A stretch of 64,000 bases of DNA from NCBI GenBank assembly GCA_905182995.1, contig CAJJDP010000002.1, positions 682,001-746,000 on the forward strand, in the 5' to 3' direction. Below, piece by piece: positions 48,267 through 61,127 of this stretch (positions are counted from its first letter, which is position 1; each line of letters begins with the position of its first letter). A model generated the notes under the pieces. It saw only the letters and a program-made list of their open reading frames with translations, was not told the DNA's origin and did no database searches. The translations under genes were made by a program, and so were the position numbers. Origin of the DNA: Paramecium octaurelia. Its lineage: Eukaryota; Ciliophora; Oligohymenophorea; Peniculida; Parameciidae.

Positions 48267-50811
48267 TCAAGTTTTCATTTTATCTTAATATTTCTTCATC
48301 TCTTTTCTATAAGAAAATATTTCAAAATTATATCCATTGCCTTTGTAGAACTTACTCTAAAATTCAACCCAATGTAATCTTAGAGCATGTAAGAAACATT
48401 CCATTGAATCCATGCATAATAAAATCCCGAAGGTAGACAATAAGAAAGCAGGCATTCCTAATAAAGATGCTAACAAGTCAGCATTTGCAATCGGCTCTTT
48501 CAATGTTAAATCAAATAGAACTTTAGCTAATTCAGAATGAGCCAAAGATAAAGCCCATAATCTCAGGTAACTAGCAGTATTACTGATGCATCCAAGCACA
48601 AATTCTAGAGTTTCTATTAGATGTTCGACAATGATATCAATATAAGATTAATGTTATGATTATTCAGAATTTAAATCCTCATTGGATGAGTTGCTATTCA
48701 TGTTCTAAGGAATCATTTCAAATCTTGCAGATTCCTTCTTTTTTTGCTTTATCATTGCTATTGAATCAGCAATTATGGGGGCAAATAAAAGGAAGGGTAA
48801 ACATAAGATGCAAACAACTATTATTATTTTTTGCAATTAACTTTGATAATCTGCTGATTCGAATGTCTTTTAAGTGACTTATCCATCATGCATCCACATG
48901 TCAACTAAAGTAGTGATTATACTAGGGGCTTAAGATGTATCCGCATAAAAGGTAGACCATTTTATTATTATCAAAATTACCATGTAACCAATAAATAAGG
49001 TGAAATATAGGAGTCGTGCTGGGAAGAGTATGAAAAGGTTTATCCATTTTTTAAAATACAAATAATTAAATCCAGAACATAATATTCCTAATAACATTTG
49101 ACAAAACCCAATTATTATTGCCAATTTCATTTTATATGAATTTCTAAAACTTAGATCTTCATACTATGGATCAAGTCCAAAAGGGTATGTGCAATCTTAT
49201 ATATTCATGCATGATCCAAATATATTTAGTGAAAGTCCAAAGTATTCATTGTAAATGAAACCTGTATACAGAGAAAATGCTCCACATAGTAACAACATAT
49301 ATCTTAAATCGAAAATAATCTAAGTTAAATCAAAATCATTGAGATCTTCATCATTGAAGTCTTTTGAATTTACTTATCTCTTTATTTGCAATCCTAATTG
49401 AATCCTTTATTCTCTCAGTTTCTTTTACTCTGATCTAGGTGAGAAAACTTTATTCATTGAAAGCAGTATTCCAAAGATCAAGATGGCAGCTCCATGACCA
49501 ATATCTCCAAACATGACTCCAAATAGAAATGGAAATGTAATTATGGAAAAAATAGACGGGTTTATTTCTTTATAATCAGGAATACCATAGGTCTCAGTGA
49601 TCAATTAAAATAATTTGTTAAATTGATTAGTTTAAAAATAAGTTGGTGGCTGCTAATTGACAATCTCGTTTTTTTTAATTTAAGGAGCAGGTATATGAGG
49701 ATTCTTCTATTTTATAGTTTAAAGTATATCTTCTAATAATTAAATTTCACTTGTTCTGACCCATAGGTTGGCCAAAAAGATGCTTTGTTACATTTTCACT
49801 TTATTCAGATTTTCATATAGAGTTCTTTCCCTTACTAAAAAGAATCGTATAAAAAGTAATGATGGCTAAGTATTTTCATCCTCCAATAAGGGTTTTAGAA
49901 TTGATTGTAATAATTAATGAGTCAACTTATTCATGTTTTCTATCTCAGCTATATCCTTATCGTAATTGCAATATCTTTAATCCCATTATTCTTCTGTCAA
50001 TGGTAATGAAATATGGTCTACTTTCAATACATCACACAGTTTTTTAATCTTTCTCCAGGTCTCTGATTACAATGAAAATGTAGGAAATATCAATAAAAAA
50101 CAACTTCTTGAAACAGATAGCAAAGTCTAATTGACCATAAAGTTGCCCTTCGTTATCCGAAACACAGTTCTTTGGAATATTTAATAATCTTTTGAGTTCA
50201 TGACTCCAACAAAATGAGTAAATTTCTAAGAAGGCATCATACCACCATGTTAATGATATGATTTGATCATTTATTCATCAAAGTCTAAAGCAGTGCTTGA
50301 TTTGCTATGGAAGTAAGCTACTCCCAACCAATCCCTTGCGTTAATCATTGCCTATTTAGCTTCTCTAGTATTTTATAATTTAGATTTCAATCTAGCTAGA
50401 GTATCAATTTATTATTGAACTTATTAATATTTTCCAGTTATGTATTCTTCAATCTAATTTATAAATGTATGTTTTTGAATTTACTTTAATGATAGGACTC
50501 TCTACATTACTAATATTTTCATACATCAAATTCCTAAAGCATTAATTTGAAATCATAAACATGATCTATTGTTTAACCTATTTGATTTAATTAATCGAGT
50601 AGGTACTCTACTTTGTTCAATATTTCATCGCATCTATATGTCTTACATAGAATTACCTTTGGACTTAATTGATAAATGGTTTAGATAATAAATGCTATTA
50701 ATGGTCGATTATCATCACACTATCAATTTGACCCAATTCACTCATAACATCATAGGAGGATTCTCTGGGAATCAACAACTAATAAAGACTCATGCCTTCA
50801 GATCTAATCAT
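48267..50811 (-). CDS. V-type H+-ATPase subunit a
   Basis: Multi-exon. Begins [20 protein letters not shown], matching the subunit-a N-terminus (FRSEEMTLAQLFLQSEAAY). The C-terminal membrane half has the diagnostic block [20 protein letters not shown], which includes the essential proton-path Arg, followed by [20 protein letters not shown] and [16 protein letters not shown], as in Vph1. Several TM helices precede it. Subunit a links V1 to V0 and forms the proton half-channels for acidifying vacuoles, phagosomes and the contractile vacuole system. Ciliates often have many isoforms. Intron boundaries in the middle part were not all mapped. Confidence 0.93.
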
Positions 50812-50957
50812 TAGTTGTTATAAAAATATTATAAATGCAATATTAAAAATAGAATTACTCTTTTTCTTGATATTCAAAATTATTATATTCTGAACACTAA
50901 AATAACTATCCATAAATTTCTAAACTAATAATTTATTTTTAATATTATCTATTTCAT

Positions 50958-51373
50958 ATGTAATTATGCCCATAAGTCGATGACAATGAACCTATTGTAT
51001 TAGGAAGTGTCTCAGAAGAGTGGCAATTCTTTTTGGAAGCCTGGAAACACATACCAATTAAGGTAACATTCATCTAAATAGCTAGTATTATTCATTACAG
51101 GTTGGCAGTGGCATTACAACTAATAGAAGATTGCTATATATTAATCCTAAAAGAGAAGGAGTATCATATTAAATAAAAACTAATATGCCTCATCTTATAT
51201 CAATAAAGAATAATTCACTAATATTATCTAAAGATGAAGGTATGTATGTTAAATTCACAATTACTCCTCCTTCAACTCCTTGCAAAATCAATGTCAAATT
51301 CGTTATCGAAGATATCATTACTCAATTACCAGTAGAGGGCATTGAAATGGAGATAAATGTCAAAAATTCTTGA
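50958..51373 (+). CDS. Small beta-rich (MSP-like) protein, about 130 aa
   Basis: Starts MQLCPQVDDNEPIVLG. An intron after HIPIK is needed; both a 23-nt and a 38-nt GT...AG option keep the frame, giving 130 or 125 residues. The C-terminal part alternates hydrophobic and polar residues (NRRLLYINPKREGVSYQIKT; MYVKFTITPPSTPCKINVKF), suggesting an immunoglobulin-like or MSP-type beta sandwich such as found in ciliary proteins like nephrocystin-4. The relation is only suggestive. Confidence 0.55.
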
Positions 51374-51724
51374 TTTTATTACTATTATTATAAATTATTC
51401 TAAATTCACAGTTAATTAATTTATCAAATGGCTTGTCTATATAATTGAAGATTTAGAAGACTATAAAATTATGATTTAAAACTACGTTATTTTAAAGAAT
51501 AATCAAATTAATTATAATGTTTTGAAGCAATTTAATCTAATATTCTTATGTTTCTAAGCCTGAGATGATAATATTAATGAAAGAATTGCTATGAATCTCT
51601 GATATTATTTTGACTATTATGGTATGCGATTTAACAAATTTTTATATTAAAAGTAAATAAAGTAATACTAAAAATAAAAAATTTAATCAAACTCCAAAAA
51701 TTATAAATATAATGTAGAATCAAA
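51374..51724. other. Intergenic between convergent genes
   Basis: 351 nt, A+T-rich. A minus-strand frame enters here from an internal ATG at 51822 (MDFKGTGIF...), but that ATG lies inside the next gene in another frame, and I regard it as a shadow. Confidence 0.5.
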
Positions 51725-52405
51725 TCAACTATTACTGAATTAGGATATCCATAAAGACCAAATTCCATTGCAATTTGGATCTTCTTGGAAGCTATGAATA
51801 TACCAGTTCCCTTAAAATCCATTTTCTAATTTTTCTGTTTCTCCTTCATAAATAATAAGGTTTTTTTTCAAAGTTTGATTAATTTTTATTTATTTTTTAT
51901 ATCTCTTTATCATAAAAATTTTCCATAATGAATCTTTTGTATAATTAATATGACCTTTAACCTTCCATGTTCCAAAAAAGTCTGTCCCAGTCAAAATGAG
52001 ACTGATATAATGATTGTTACTTGTTGAAATTGAAAATAGTGTTTGCAAATTTTCAACTACGTAAGTGACATTTAACAATGTAAAATTCATCTGCCAAATT
52101 TATTATTAAGCATAAGAACAACCTTAATTAATCAATTCTATTTGTGGGTGATTTGGCTTTTCAAGATTACTGCTGAATAATCGTTATTCTTGAGCAAATA
52201 AGAGTTTTCTTCGACAACATTAACGTATGATTACACTTACGGTATAAATAAGTACTGATCCTCCTAATATGGAAGCTAATATAATTAAAATAATATTAGA
52301 ATGATCAGTTTGGGCATAATTTACTTCTTGTTATTCTCCTTTATTCTGAGTATTAGTATTGTATTAATATTTAGACAATATTCTCAAAATTGAAATGACT
52401 ACCAT
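51725..52405 (-). CDS. Single-pass membrane protein with juxtamembrane CC, 226 aa
   Basis: A single exon of 227 codons. Starts MVVISILRILSKYQYN; a strong TM helix lies at about residues 38-60 (IILIILASILGGSVLIYTVS) and is followed directly by RQCCRRKLL, a typical palmitoylation and positive-inside signature. The remaining 150 residues form a probable cytosolic domain containing FFGTWKVKGH and, near the C-terminus, FQGNWYIHSFQEDPNCNGIW. No family is recognised. Confidence 0.65.
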
Positions 52406-52641
52406 GAATCTCTTAAAGTCTCAAAAAATTTTATTGAACACTTTTTAATTAAATATAAGACCAAACAATCGAAAAATATATCAGTCAAATACGCTATTAG
52501 GACAATAAAACATGTAGGAACCCCTTATAAATTACTCAAAAAATGATTTTATAGTTGTTAAAATGAAAATGGTGATTCCCTATAAAAAAGTCAAATAATA
52601 TATATTTTAATTAAAAATTACTTATAATTTATTAATCAAAA

Positions 52642-55600
52642 ATGATTAATAAAATAAGTCCTCTCTCTAAGAGTAAAACTGAATATGGGAGTTAGAGATT
52701 AATGAAGATATTAAATTATTTAAGAAAAATATCAATATGTTGTCAAAAATGTAGATCTAAATTTAGATTAGTTTATAAATTTAATCTAAAACCTATTAAA
52801 AAATTAGTAATTTTGAAATTTACTCTAGGGCTTAAGAGAAAAGATATCAAAAATGATGAATAAAATAAATAAAATCAAAACGAAATTAGATCGTTACCTA
52901 AGTTATCACAAAAGTTTTTAAGAACATTTTATTTATTTATTGTCAATAAATATCTATTTGATGAAAAGAGAATGAATTTGTATTAGTACGTGTTATTAAA
53001 TGTAATAATTAATATTTTCAAATAATTATTTCTTTTCATTAAAATTCATTTATTGGCAGTAGCATCATCTTAAAAATAATGATAATTTTATAACGTTTCT
53101 AGATTCTTCAAAATAGATGAAAATTTCCTTTGCATACTCAATTCATAAGACATATAAAAATGTTAATTTTACATTAGAATTTTAGGATACCTGGATAAGA
53201 TAAGCTGATTTTCTTACCACTTCAATTATATTTGACTCCAAATGGAAATTTAGAATTTTGCAACACTCTAATCTTAGGCTATACACTCGGGTTTAGAAGT
53301 ATATTTTTTTTTCATTTGATTTTTTATATTAAACTCTTACCTTTTTAATTTTATTAAGTTGAATTCATTTTGACTTTGCTAAGATGTTATAATCGATTGG
53401 AGCTTCGAAATAAGAAATTGTGAAATGGTAATCTTCTTATAATTCAAAGAAATTGCTAAAATTGATTGCTAATATTAATAAAATTAAAACAAGAAACAAT
53501 TACTAATGTAAAAATTAGGTTAATTTTAATTCTCTAATTTCATATCAATTTAAAATTCTAGATATGCCTTTATAACTAAGGTTGCTCATTTTGTAATATA
53601 TAATAGAAGTCTTTTGTTTGCAGATATTTTGTGTAAGTAAATTTATTGATATATTTCTTGATTTAATTGCAGGCAAATGATAATATTATTTGGGCATTTG
53701 AATACTTATACTACATTATTCAAAGGAATTATATTGATTTAATATGTATTTCATCTTTCAAATTAAGTCTTGAAATCCAAGTCTCTATCTGAAGCTGATC
53801 ACTTCCTCACTTGATAAGGTGCTATCATTTCTGTATTATATCTCATCGAAATCTAATTATCAAAGATTTAGTCTTACTTCTTCTTCTATACTTCCTTCTT
53901 CTATTGTTAAGAAAATGTGTACCCAACCTAGGATAACCTTGATGTTCAAAAGACTAAAATACTTGCTAAAAATATGATAGGAACTGTGAATATGGACACA
54001 TCAATGCCCAATCTAACAAACCATGGAATAGGTCTCATTAAATAATAATTAAAATATAATGCGAATTAATTGTTTGTTTTGCGAAAAGCAAAGAACAGAT
54101 GGCAAAATCAATTTTCCAATTCTTCTTAAGACTGTAATATCATTTGAAAATAAATTCAGGCTTTATATTTGAAGTATAATTAGAATGATGACTAACCAAT
54201 CGATGATGTAATTAAGCATTCGCATAAGAAATGGGTGATTGATTTTTTTGAAAAGGCCTAAGAAATCAAAGATGAAGCATTTGTCAGAAACTATTTTTAA
54301 TCAAATGAAATAGGACCCAAATTGGTAGATTTAACCGAATATTATAAATATCGATTGGATACTCCTCATTTTTTTATGCTTCCCCTTTCTAAAGCCATAA
54401 ACTAATACAATAAAATTCGAAAGTATCATCTATTATATTTAGAGAATATCATTACACTCAAATTAAGTATCAATTAGGAATGTTAGTTCATACTAAGAAT
54501 AATTAGAATGATCTACCTTTTGTAAAANTATTTGACTCCAAATGGAAATTTAGAATTTTGCAACACTCTAATCTTAGGCTATACACTCGGGTTTAGAAGT
54601 ATATTTTTTTTTCATTTGATTTTTTATATTAAACTCTTACCTTTTTAATTTTATTAAGTTGAATTCATTTTGACTTTGCTAAGATGTTATAATCGATTGG
54701 AGCTTCGAAATAAGAAATTGTGAAATGGTAATCTTCTTATAATTCAAAGAAATTGCTAAAATTGATTGCTAATATTAATAAAATTAAAACAAGAAACAAT
54801 TACTAATGTAAAAATTAGGTTAATTTTAATTCTCTAATTTCATATCAATTTAAAATTCTAGATATGCCTTTATAACTAAGGTTGCTCATTTTGTAATATA
54901 TAATAGAAGTCTTTTGTTTGCAGATATTTTGTGTAAGTAAATTTATTGATATATTTCTTGATTTAATTGCAGGCAAATGATAATATTATTTGGGCATTTG
55001 AATACTTATACTACATTATTCAAAGGAATTATATTGATTTAATATGTATTTCATCTTTCAAATTAAGTCTTGAAATCCAAGTCTCTATCTGAAGCTGATC
55101 ACTTCCTCACTTGATAAGGTGCTATCATTTCTGTATTATATCTCATCGAAATCTAATTATCAAAGATTTAGTCTTACTTCTTCTTCTATACTTCCTTCTT
55201 CTATTGTTAAGAAAATGTGTACCCAACCTAGGATAACCTTGATGTTCAAAAGACTAAAATACTTGCTAAAAATATGATAGGAACTGTGAATATGGACACA
55301 TCAATGCCCAATCTAACAAACCATGGAATAGGTCTCATTAAATAATAATTAAAATATAATGCGAATTAATTGTTTGTTTTGCGAAAAGCAAAGAACAGAT
55401 GGCAAAATCAATTTTCCAATTCTTCTTAAGACTGTAATATCATTTGAAAATAAATTCAGGCTTTATATTTGAAGTATAATTAGAATGATGACTAACCAAT
55501 CGATGATGTAATTAAGCATTCGCATAAGAAATGGGTGATTGATTTTTTTGAAAAGGCCTAAGAAATCAAAGATGAAGCATTTGTCAGAAACTATTTTTAA

Positions 55601-56319
55601 TCAAATGAAATAGGACCCAAATTGGTAGATTTAACCGAATATTATAAATATCGATTGGATACTCCTCATTTTTTTATGCTTCCCCTTTCTAAAGCCATAA
55701 ACTAATACAATAAAATTCGAAAGTATCATCTATTATATTTAGAGAATATCATTACACTCAAATTAAGTATCAATTAGGAATGTTAGTTCATACTAAGAAT
55801 AATTAGAATGATCTACCTTTTGTAAAAATGCTGAAGATGGGTGAAACTAAATAAGAAGATTCCGTATCTAAGTCTTTAATATCGTTGCTCAATAAAATTA
55901 AGCCAACTCAAATTAAAGTTAAATAGATTAAATAAGCAAAAGTATATACTCAACAATCAAGTTTATCAACTACTAAGTTAAATTATTAACCACTGATTAG
56001 AAAGAGTGAGCTAGTCAGTAGAAAATTAAAGGCTATCTTAAATGAAAATGGTCGTTCTCCAGTAAAATAGAACAACTAATATAAAAAAATTTAATCAAAA
56101 TCTCAATCGAATGTCCACCTGAATACATAAATTAGCATGTATAATTATAAAAAACTGAGTGTGCAATAGAGTATGTAAATGCTTATGCCTACGAAGAGTG
56201 TACAACAAAGCAAATTAGGATCATAAGCTGATATAATTTCGAGCATTTATTTATCAAAAAATAGTATAAATCTCAAAAGTAGATAATAAAAAAAGTTAAG
56301 AAATATGTTTTAGAAATGA
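52642..56319 (+). CDS. Uncharacterised ciliate protein, interrupted by assembly duplication
   Basis: Begins MINKISPLSKSKTEYGSQ, with a basic N-terminal region, hydrophobic stretches near FYLFIVNKYLF and IINIFKQLFLFIK, and a C-terminal part with KKWVIDFFEKAQEIKDEAFV, then LTEYYKYRLDTPHFFMLPLS, ending in a Q/S/K-rich tail (stop 56317-56319). The YYKYxxDxPxxFMxP segment recalls a lineage-specific ciliate family I cannot name. The coordinates include an exact duplicate of 1299 nt around the N at 54528; the true gene should be read with one copy. Introns inside the duplicated region are only partly mapped (for example a 20-nt one about 25 nt after LENIITL). Confidence 0.6.
53229..54527. repeat. 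Direct repeat copy 1 (1299 nt), likely assembly artefact
   Basis: From tatttgactcc to ccttttgtaaaa. Every part I compared with copy 2 (offset 1300) is identical, and the copy ends directly at the single N. Confidence 0.9.
54528..54528. other. Single ambiguous base N (scaffold joint)
   Basis: The only N in the window. It sits exactly between the two identical 1299-nt copies, as expected if two contigs with overlapping ends were scaffolded without merging. Confidence 0.9.
54529..55827. repeat. Direct repeat copy 2 (1299 nt)
   Basis: Same sequence as 53229-54527. This copy continues into the real 3' part of the gene (atgctgaagatg...), while copy 1 is the one joined to the real 5' part. Confidence 0.9.
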
Positions 56320-56369
56320 AATTAACAAAGCTATTACTATTTATCAACACATAGATATCAATTACAAAT

Positions 56370-57506
56370 TCATTATTAAACCTATTCATATAAAGGATAA
56401 TCTATATAGCCTTTTTCTCCTTTTGTATAAAACGTGCTTTCATCCCATTTGTAATTTAACTCGTAGTTCTTTTGAATCCTAGTTACTAGATCTGGGTTAG
56501 ATATAAATAACTTTCCAAATGTTACGGCATCAAACCTGTTTTCTTCAATATTTTTAATAGCTGTTTCAGGAGTATAGCCCATATTCCCTATCAATACACC
56601 CTTAAATAAGGGTCTAAAGGCTTAAAATAAGTCTGGTATTTGTTCCTTGCTCCCAGGGTAGTTATAATTAGAGTAATTAGCAATATCGTTATCATCCCTT
56701 AATTCAATAAAGGCTAATTGTCTTGCATCTAACTCTTTGATCAGGTAAGAAAATAGTGATAGTGGATCTGAATCACACATGTCATTTACCCTAGCAACAG
56801 GAGAAATCTTGACTCCAACTCTGCCACTTCCATAGACCTTAATAATTTCATCAATGACTTCTAAGCAAAATTTGCTTCTATTTTAGATAGTCCCACCATA
56901 TTCATCGTTCCTTTTGTTGGCACTATCCCTGAGAAATTGATCTATCAAGTATCCTGTGCCACAATGTAATTAGACTCCATCAAATCCTGCTTCTTTGCAA
57001 TTAATAGCAGCTTATTTAAATTGCTAAATGACTAATTTAATGTCATCTAAGGTCATTTCATGAGGTATTTCATGGAAGAATTGTGATCTTCTTACTTTAC
57101 TTCTTGGGGCAATAGCAGAAGGAGCCCAAACTTGTAATCCATTTTAAAAGGATGAATGACAAGCTCTTCCTGAATGCCAAACTTATGCATATATTCTCCC
57201 TCCTTTTGCATGTACACTATCAACAACCTTTTTCCATCCCTAAGTTTATTCCTTTGTAAATATTCCTGGTTATCCTGGAAATGCTAAACTTCTTTCGGAA
57301 ATCGGAACACATTCAGTTAGCATGAACCCAGCATCAGCTCTTAAAGTATAGTACTTAACCATTAAATCATTTGGGATTAAGTCATTGATATCACATCTTT
57401 GTCTTGTTAGAGCAGCCATACAAATTCTGTTAGGTAGAAGCATATCTCCCATTTTTAAAGGTTTAAATAGTATATTCATTAATTTATTATTTAATATTAA
57501 ATCCAT
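56370..57506 (-). CDS. Old yellow enzyme-like NADH:flavin oxidoreductase
   Basis: Single exon, 378 residues, the usual OYE length. Motifs: LFKPLKMGDMLLPNRICMAA (FMN-binding start), GRIYAQVWHSGRACH, FDGVQLHCGTGYLIDQFLRD, then NDEYGGTIQNRSKFCLEV, and C-terminal ENRFDAVTFGKLFISNPDLV. OYEs reduce alpha,beta-unsaturated carbonyls with NAD(P)H via FMN. The usual HGANGY/HGAHGY substrate pair reads HCGTGY here: the first His is kept and the second position is Thr, so the substrate-anchoring pair is altered. Cytosolic (no targeting signal). Confidence 0.93.
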
Positions 57507-57778
57507 TTTGAATTAGTTTAAATAAGGAATTTAATTGTAATTTCTTGTTAATATGGACTATTAAATTCACAAAATCTTTAGAATTCTATTCTAAATAAAT
57601 AATGCATTCTGAGTATATTAATTCGGTATTGACACTATTTATAAAATGATTAAGTTTTTGAAGTAAACTTGCTGAATGGAGACAAACCAGAGTAGGTATG
57701 AGTTCAACTAATGCTTAAATTTAAACAAAGGTTAAATAATTAATGACATTCGTTAATAATCATTAAATAAAATATCTA

Positions 57779-58753
57779 ATGAGTGATTTTTTAGAATGGG
57801 CTTATGAAAATAGAAGATAAATTGGGTTAGATATTTTGGCTGGGTCTTTTAGCGGAATGTGTAATATACTTTCTAGTCATCCTATGGATACAATAAAAGT
57901 GAGAATGTAAATGTCTCATGATGGAATTATCAAGACAATCACATCTATGATGAAAAATGAAGGGTTATTTTCTTTTTATAAGGGAATGCTCTTTCCTTTT
58001 ATTTCTGTTCCGATTCTATAGGCAACTGTGTTTTCAACTCATGAGTTTTGGAAGAGATTCTTTGTGGGTGACAGTAAATAATCATTAACTTGTTATTAAA
58101 AGTAATTTAATAGTAATATTGAATAATAGCATGATAGCAGGAGGACTTTCTGGATTTGCTGCTTCATTTATATCCTGTCCTGTTGAATTGGCTAAGTGTA
58201 GATTATAGATGCAAGTTTAAAATGTGAATAGAGTGTGGAAGAATCCAGTGGATTGCATGATTTAGGTTGATTCTTAGTGATTTTTAGATTGCAAGAAAGG
58301 AGGGAATCACTTATTTGTATCGAGGGATGAATGTTACTTGTTAAAGAGAAATCCTAGGATATGCAGCTTTATTTGTTGTTTATGATGTGGTGAAGGATGC
58401 TCTAATATCTATAAAAAAGTAGAAGGAGGCAAGCAACTTAGATATGTTAATATCTGGAGGTTTGGGAGGCATTGCTTGTTGGACTATTGGATATCCTTAA
58501 GATGTAATTAGAAAGTCTATCTTAAAAGATTATAAAGACTATCTTGCAGTGTGATACAGGTATTGGTAAGACTAGAAAGTATAAACCTCATTTTTTGGAT
58601 GGTGGATTTTATAGTTGCTTGATTGAGTAAGTAAGCAAGAATGGTTGGAGATGCCTTTTTAAAGGATATTCTGTTTGTATTTTTAGAGCATTTTATGCTA
58701 ATGCTATTGGGTTTTATGCATTTGAGACAGCGAAGAAGTATTTAAATCGATGA
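57779..58753 (+). CDS. Mitochondrial carrier family (SLC25) protein
   Basis: Introns of 28, 22 and 22 nt give 300 residues, sum divisible by three, the family norm. Three Solcar repeats: GSFSGMCNILSSHPMDTIKV, GGLSGFAASFISCPVELAKC and GGLGGIACWTIGYPQDVIRK, each with the P-x-[D/E]-x-x-[K/R] signature followed downstream by an F/LYRG-type half (SFYKGM, LYRGMN, LFKGYS). The second repeat has PVELAKCRLQ with Glu in place of Asp, which occurs in the carnitine/acylcarnitine and ornithine subgroup. Substrate not assigned. Inner mitochondrial membrane. Confidence 0.93.
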
Positions 58754-58814
58754 TTGTATTAGAATAATGTGTTTGTGTGTTGATATTTCATATATAAATT
58801 AATACATTAAATTA

Positions 58815-61095
58815 ATGATTCTGATTTTTGTGGTTGCAAGCATTCATCTAGTTCTGAGTAAGAATTGCAATACATTTGATGAATAAATCATTCTTGGTGA
58901 TTATTACTCAAATTAAGAGGGTTAGATTATGGCTACACTTCAATATAAGTCCTATGTATTAGCAATTGATTAATTTAGGAAGAATGCAATACTTTTGTTC
59001 AGGTCAATAAAATTAGATTAAAATTTCAATCAGAATTACGAGAGAATCGTTATTTTGTGTATACAACCCAGATCTATTAGAATTATTCACTTTAAATTAA
59101 TACAGATTATAATATCTCATTGGGATTGAAATCTCTAATTTTGAGATTGCCTATTAGAAATGGTAAACAACCATTCAAACTATTAAATCAATATGGAAGT
59201 TCTTACTTATTGAATGGGAACTCATCCCTAAATCTATAGATTGAAGAACTCGACGTAATGAGCTTTAAGATTGAGTCAATAGCCTTAATTTTTATAAATG
59301 AATGCAATATCAAGAGTATACTAGATCATTTAAGAAACAAAAATCATTTCTGGATAGTGATGATTGGAGATTAGAGTTGTCAATTCTAAATATCACATTT
59401 ACAATATGATACTTTCATATCGACAACTGAAATTTAACATGTAACATTTTTAAAAAGTAATCCATTTAAAAGAAACTTTAAAATTGAATTCCATATTCAC
59501 AATTCAAGTGTTCTTTAATTCTAATACTATTAAAATGATGAAATGATCTAAAATGAATACGTTCCTAAATCTTTTTTAGTTTCAACAAGTCTTGATGTTA
59601 ATTGTATCCCATATGGACAAAGAATTAGTTTAGGATATTATTATACAAATTACAATAATGAGGATGAAATAATTGATATTGCCTATAATACATAGGTAAA
59701 TTTATAATGATATGTATAATAGTCCTATTGTCCACAAGGATTCTTGCATATTTTTGACTACAACGGAATTGACTCATGGATCAAAATAAGAGAGACAAGA
59801 ATTTTGAATATGAGTAAGATTTATGAGAATTCAAGTTAATAATTCACTTATGTAACTTACATAAATATAGTATCTTTGAATTCTTAAACAATTCAAAGGT
59901 TGGGGCAAATCTATTATTATGAAATATATGGAGACATATTAACAAAAAGCAGTAAGTATCAATTCAAGGTGCCTTTAAAATAATATGACAATAAAGAACA
60001 CAAGATCATTTTCTTTGGAGACATGGATTCCAATTGGACAGGCAACAAATCTTAACAAACCTTCGATTGGTTTTAATCCATCCAATACAATCAAAGTGTT
60101 TATGATGCATTAATATTCGAGGGAGACATGGCATATGATCTCGAATCCGAAGACTGTTAATAAGGTGATTGGTGGTTACGAAACATGACTACATTCACAT
60201 CATACTATCCATTATTGTCTACTCCTGGCAATCATGATTCGGGAGCAAACTATGAATTCGATTTCTATAGGATGTCCTTTCTCTCCCCTGATAAATCTTA
60301 ATACAATACAAGGAAGAATTATTATAACTTTTATAGTGTAGACTTGGGTTTGGTTCATTACGTCTTTTACAATCCAACCAATATTGTTTATGATGACAGT
60401 AACCAATAATAAATAGACGAAATGGTTCAGATTATGGAGAATGATTTAAATTAAGCCAATCAGAATAGAGACAAAGTACCTTGGATAATAGTTAATAGTC
60501 ATTTCCCCATGTATTGTAGTGACTCTAGTGATAATTAATGCTCTCAAAACTTTATAGCTCTAAGGCCATTTGCTGATTTATTCACTAAATACAGAGTGGC
60601 CATTTATATGTCAGCTCATCAACATAATTATGAGCGAGATGCCCCATTCATTAATAATCAATCATAAGTGAATACTGGATTAATCACTGATGGACCAGAA
60701 TAGCATCTAGTGAAGAACTCAGCTGCTCCCATCTATGTAGTTGAAGGTTCTGCTGGTCAGGAGTATTATACCCCTTTGGTCCCATGTATGTTATTCTTAA
60801 ACTATTAATTTTAGATGAAAGCCAACCCTACACTGTATATCAGACTGGATACAATGATGGAATTGGTATTATGACTATTCACAATTCCACTCACATCTAT
60901 TTTGAGTAGTTGGATCTAGTCACTCAATAGGTTGTGGATTACTTTTGGTGTGTTTAGGACTGGTAAGACAACAGTGGTAAGGCCTGGAATATAATTTTGT
61001 GGACTTTCATAGGGTTTTTGATTCTTGGTGTTTTGGGAGTGGGAATTTTCTATCTAATTAGAAGGTAGAAAATTAAAGAGCAATTGCTACCATGA
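58815..61095 (+). CDS. Purple acid phosphatase, membrane anchored
   Basis: A signal peptide (MILIFVVASIHLVLSK) and, after several short introns (for example 60786-60814, 29 nt), the metallophosphoesterase core: FFGDMDSNW, FEGDMAYDL, STPGNHDSGANY, VNSHFPMYCSD and SAHQHNYERD, giving the five metal-ligand blocks of purple acid phosphatases (GDM, GDxxY, GNHD, xxxH, xHxH). The usual first Asp-x-Gly is DMD here. A C-terminal TM helix (WTFIGFLILGVLGVGIFYLI) with a short basic tail anchors the enzyme with its catalytic domain lumenal or extracellular. Likely lysosomal or surface acid phosphatase. Confidence 0.9.
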
Positions 61096-61127
61096 AATTT
61101 ATTAAATATTATTTATATATTTATGAA

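Noticed and set aside
51424-51822. Minus-strand ORF of 132 codons starting MDFKGTGIF
   Set aside because: Its ATG lies inside the longer gene 51725-52405 in another frame (NGFQGNWYIHS...), which has a TM helix and better protein-like composition. Two overlapping same-strand genes are less likely.
53229-55827. Real tandem gene duplication
   Set aside because: No difference was found between copies and the junction is the only N in the window; a scaffold artefact is simpler.
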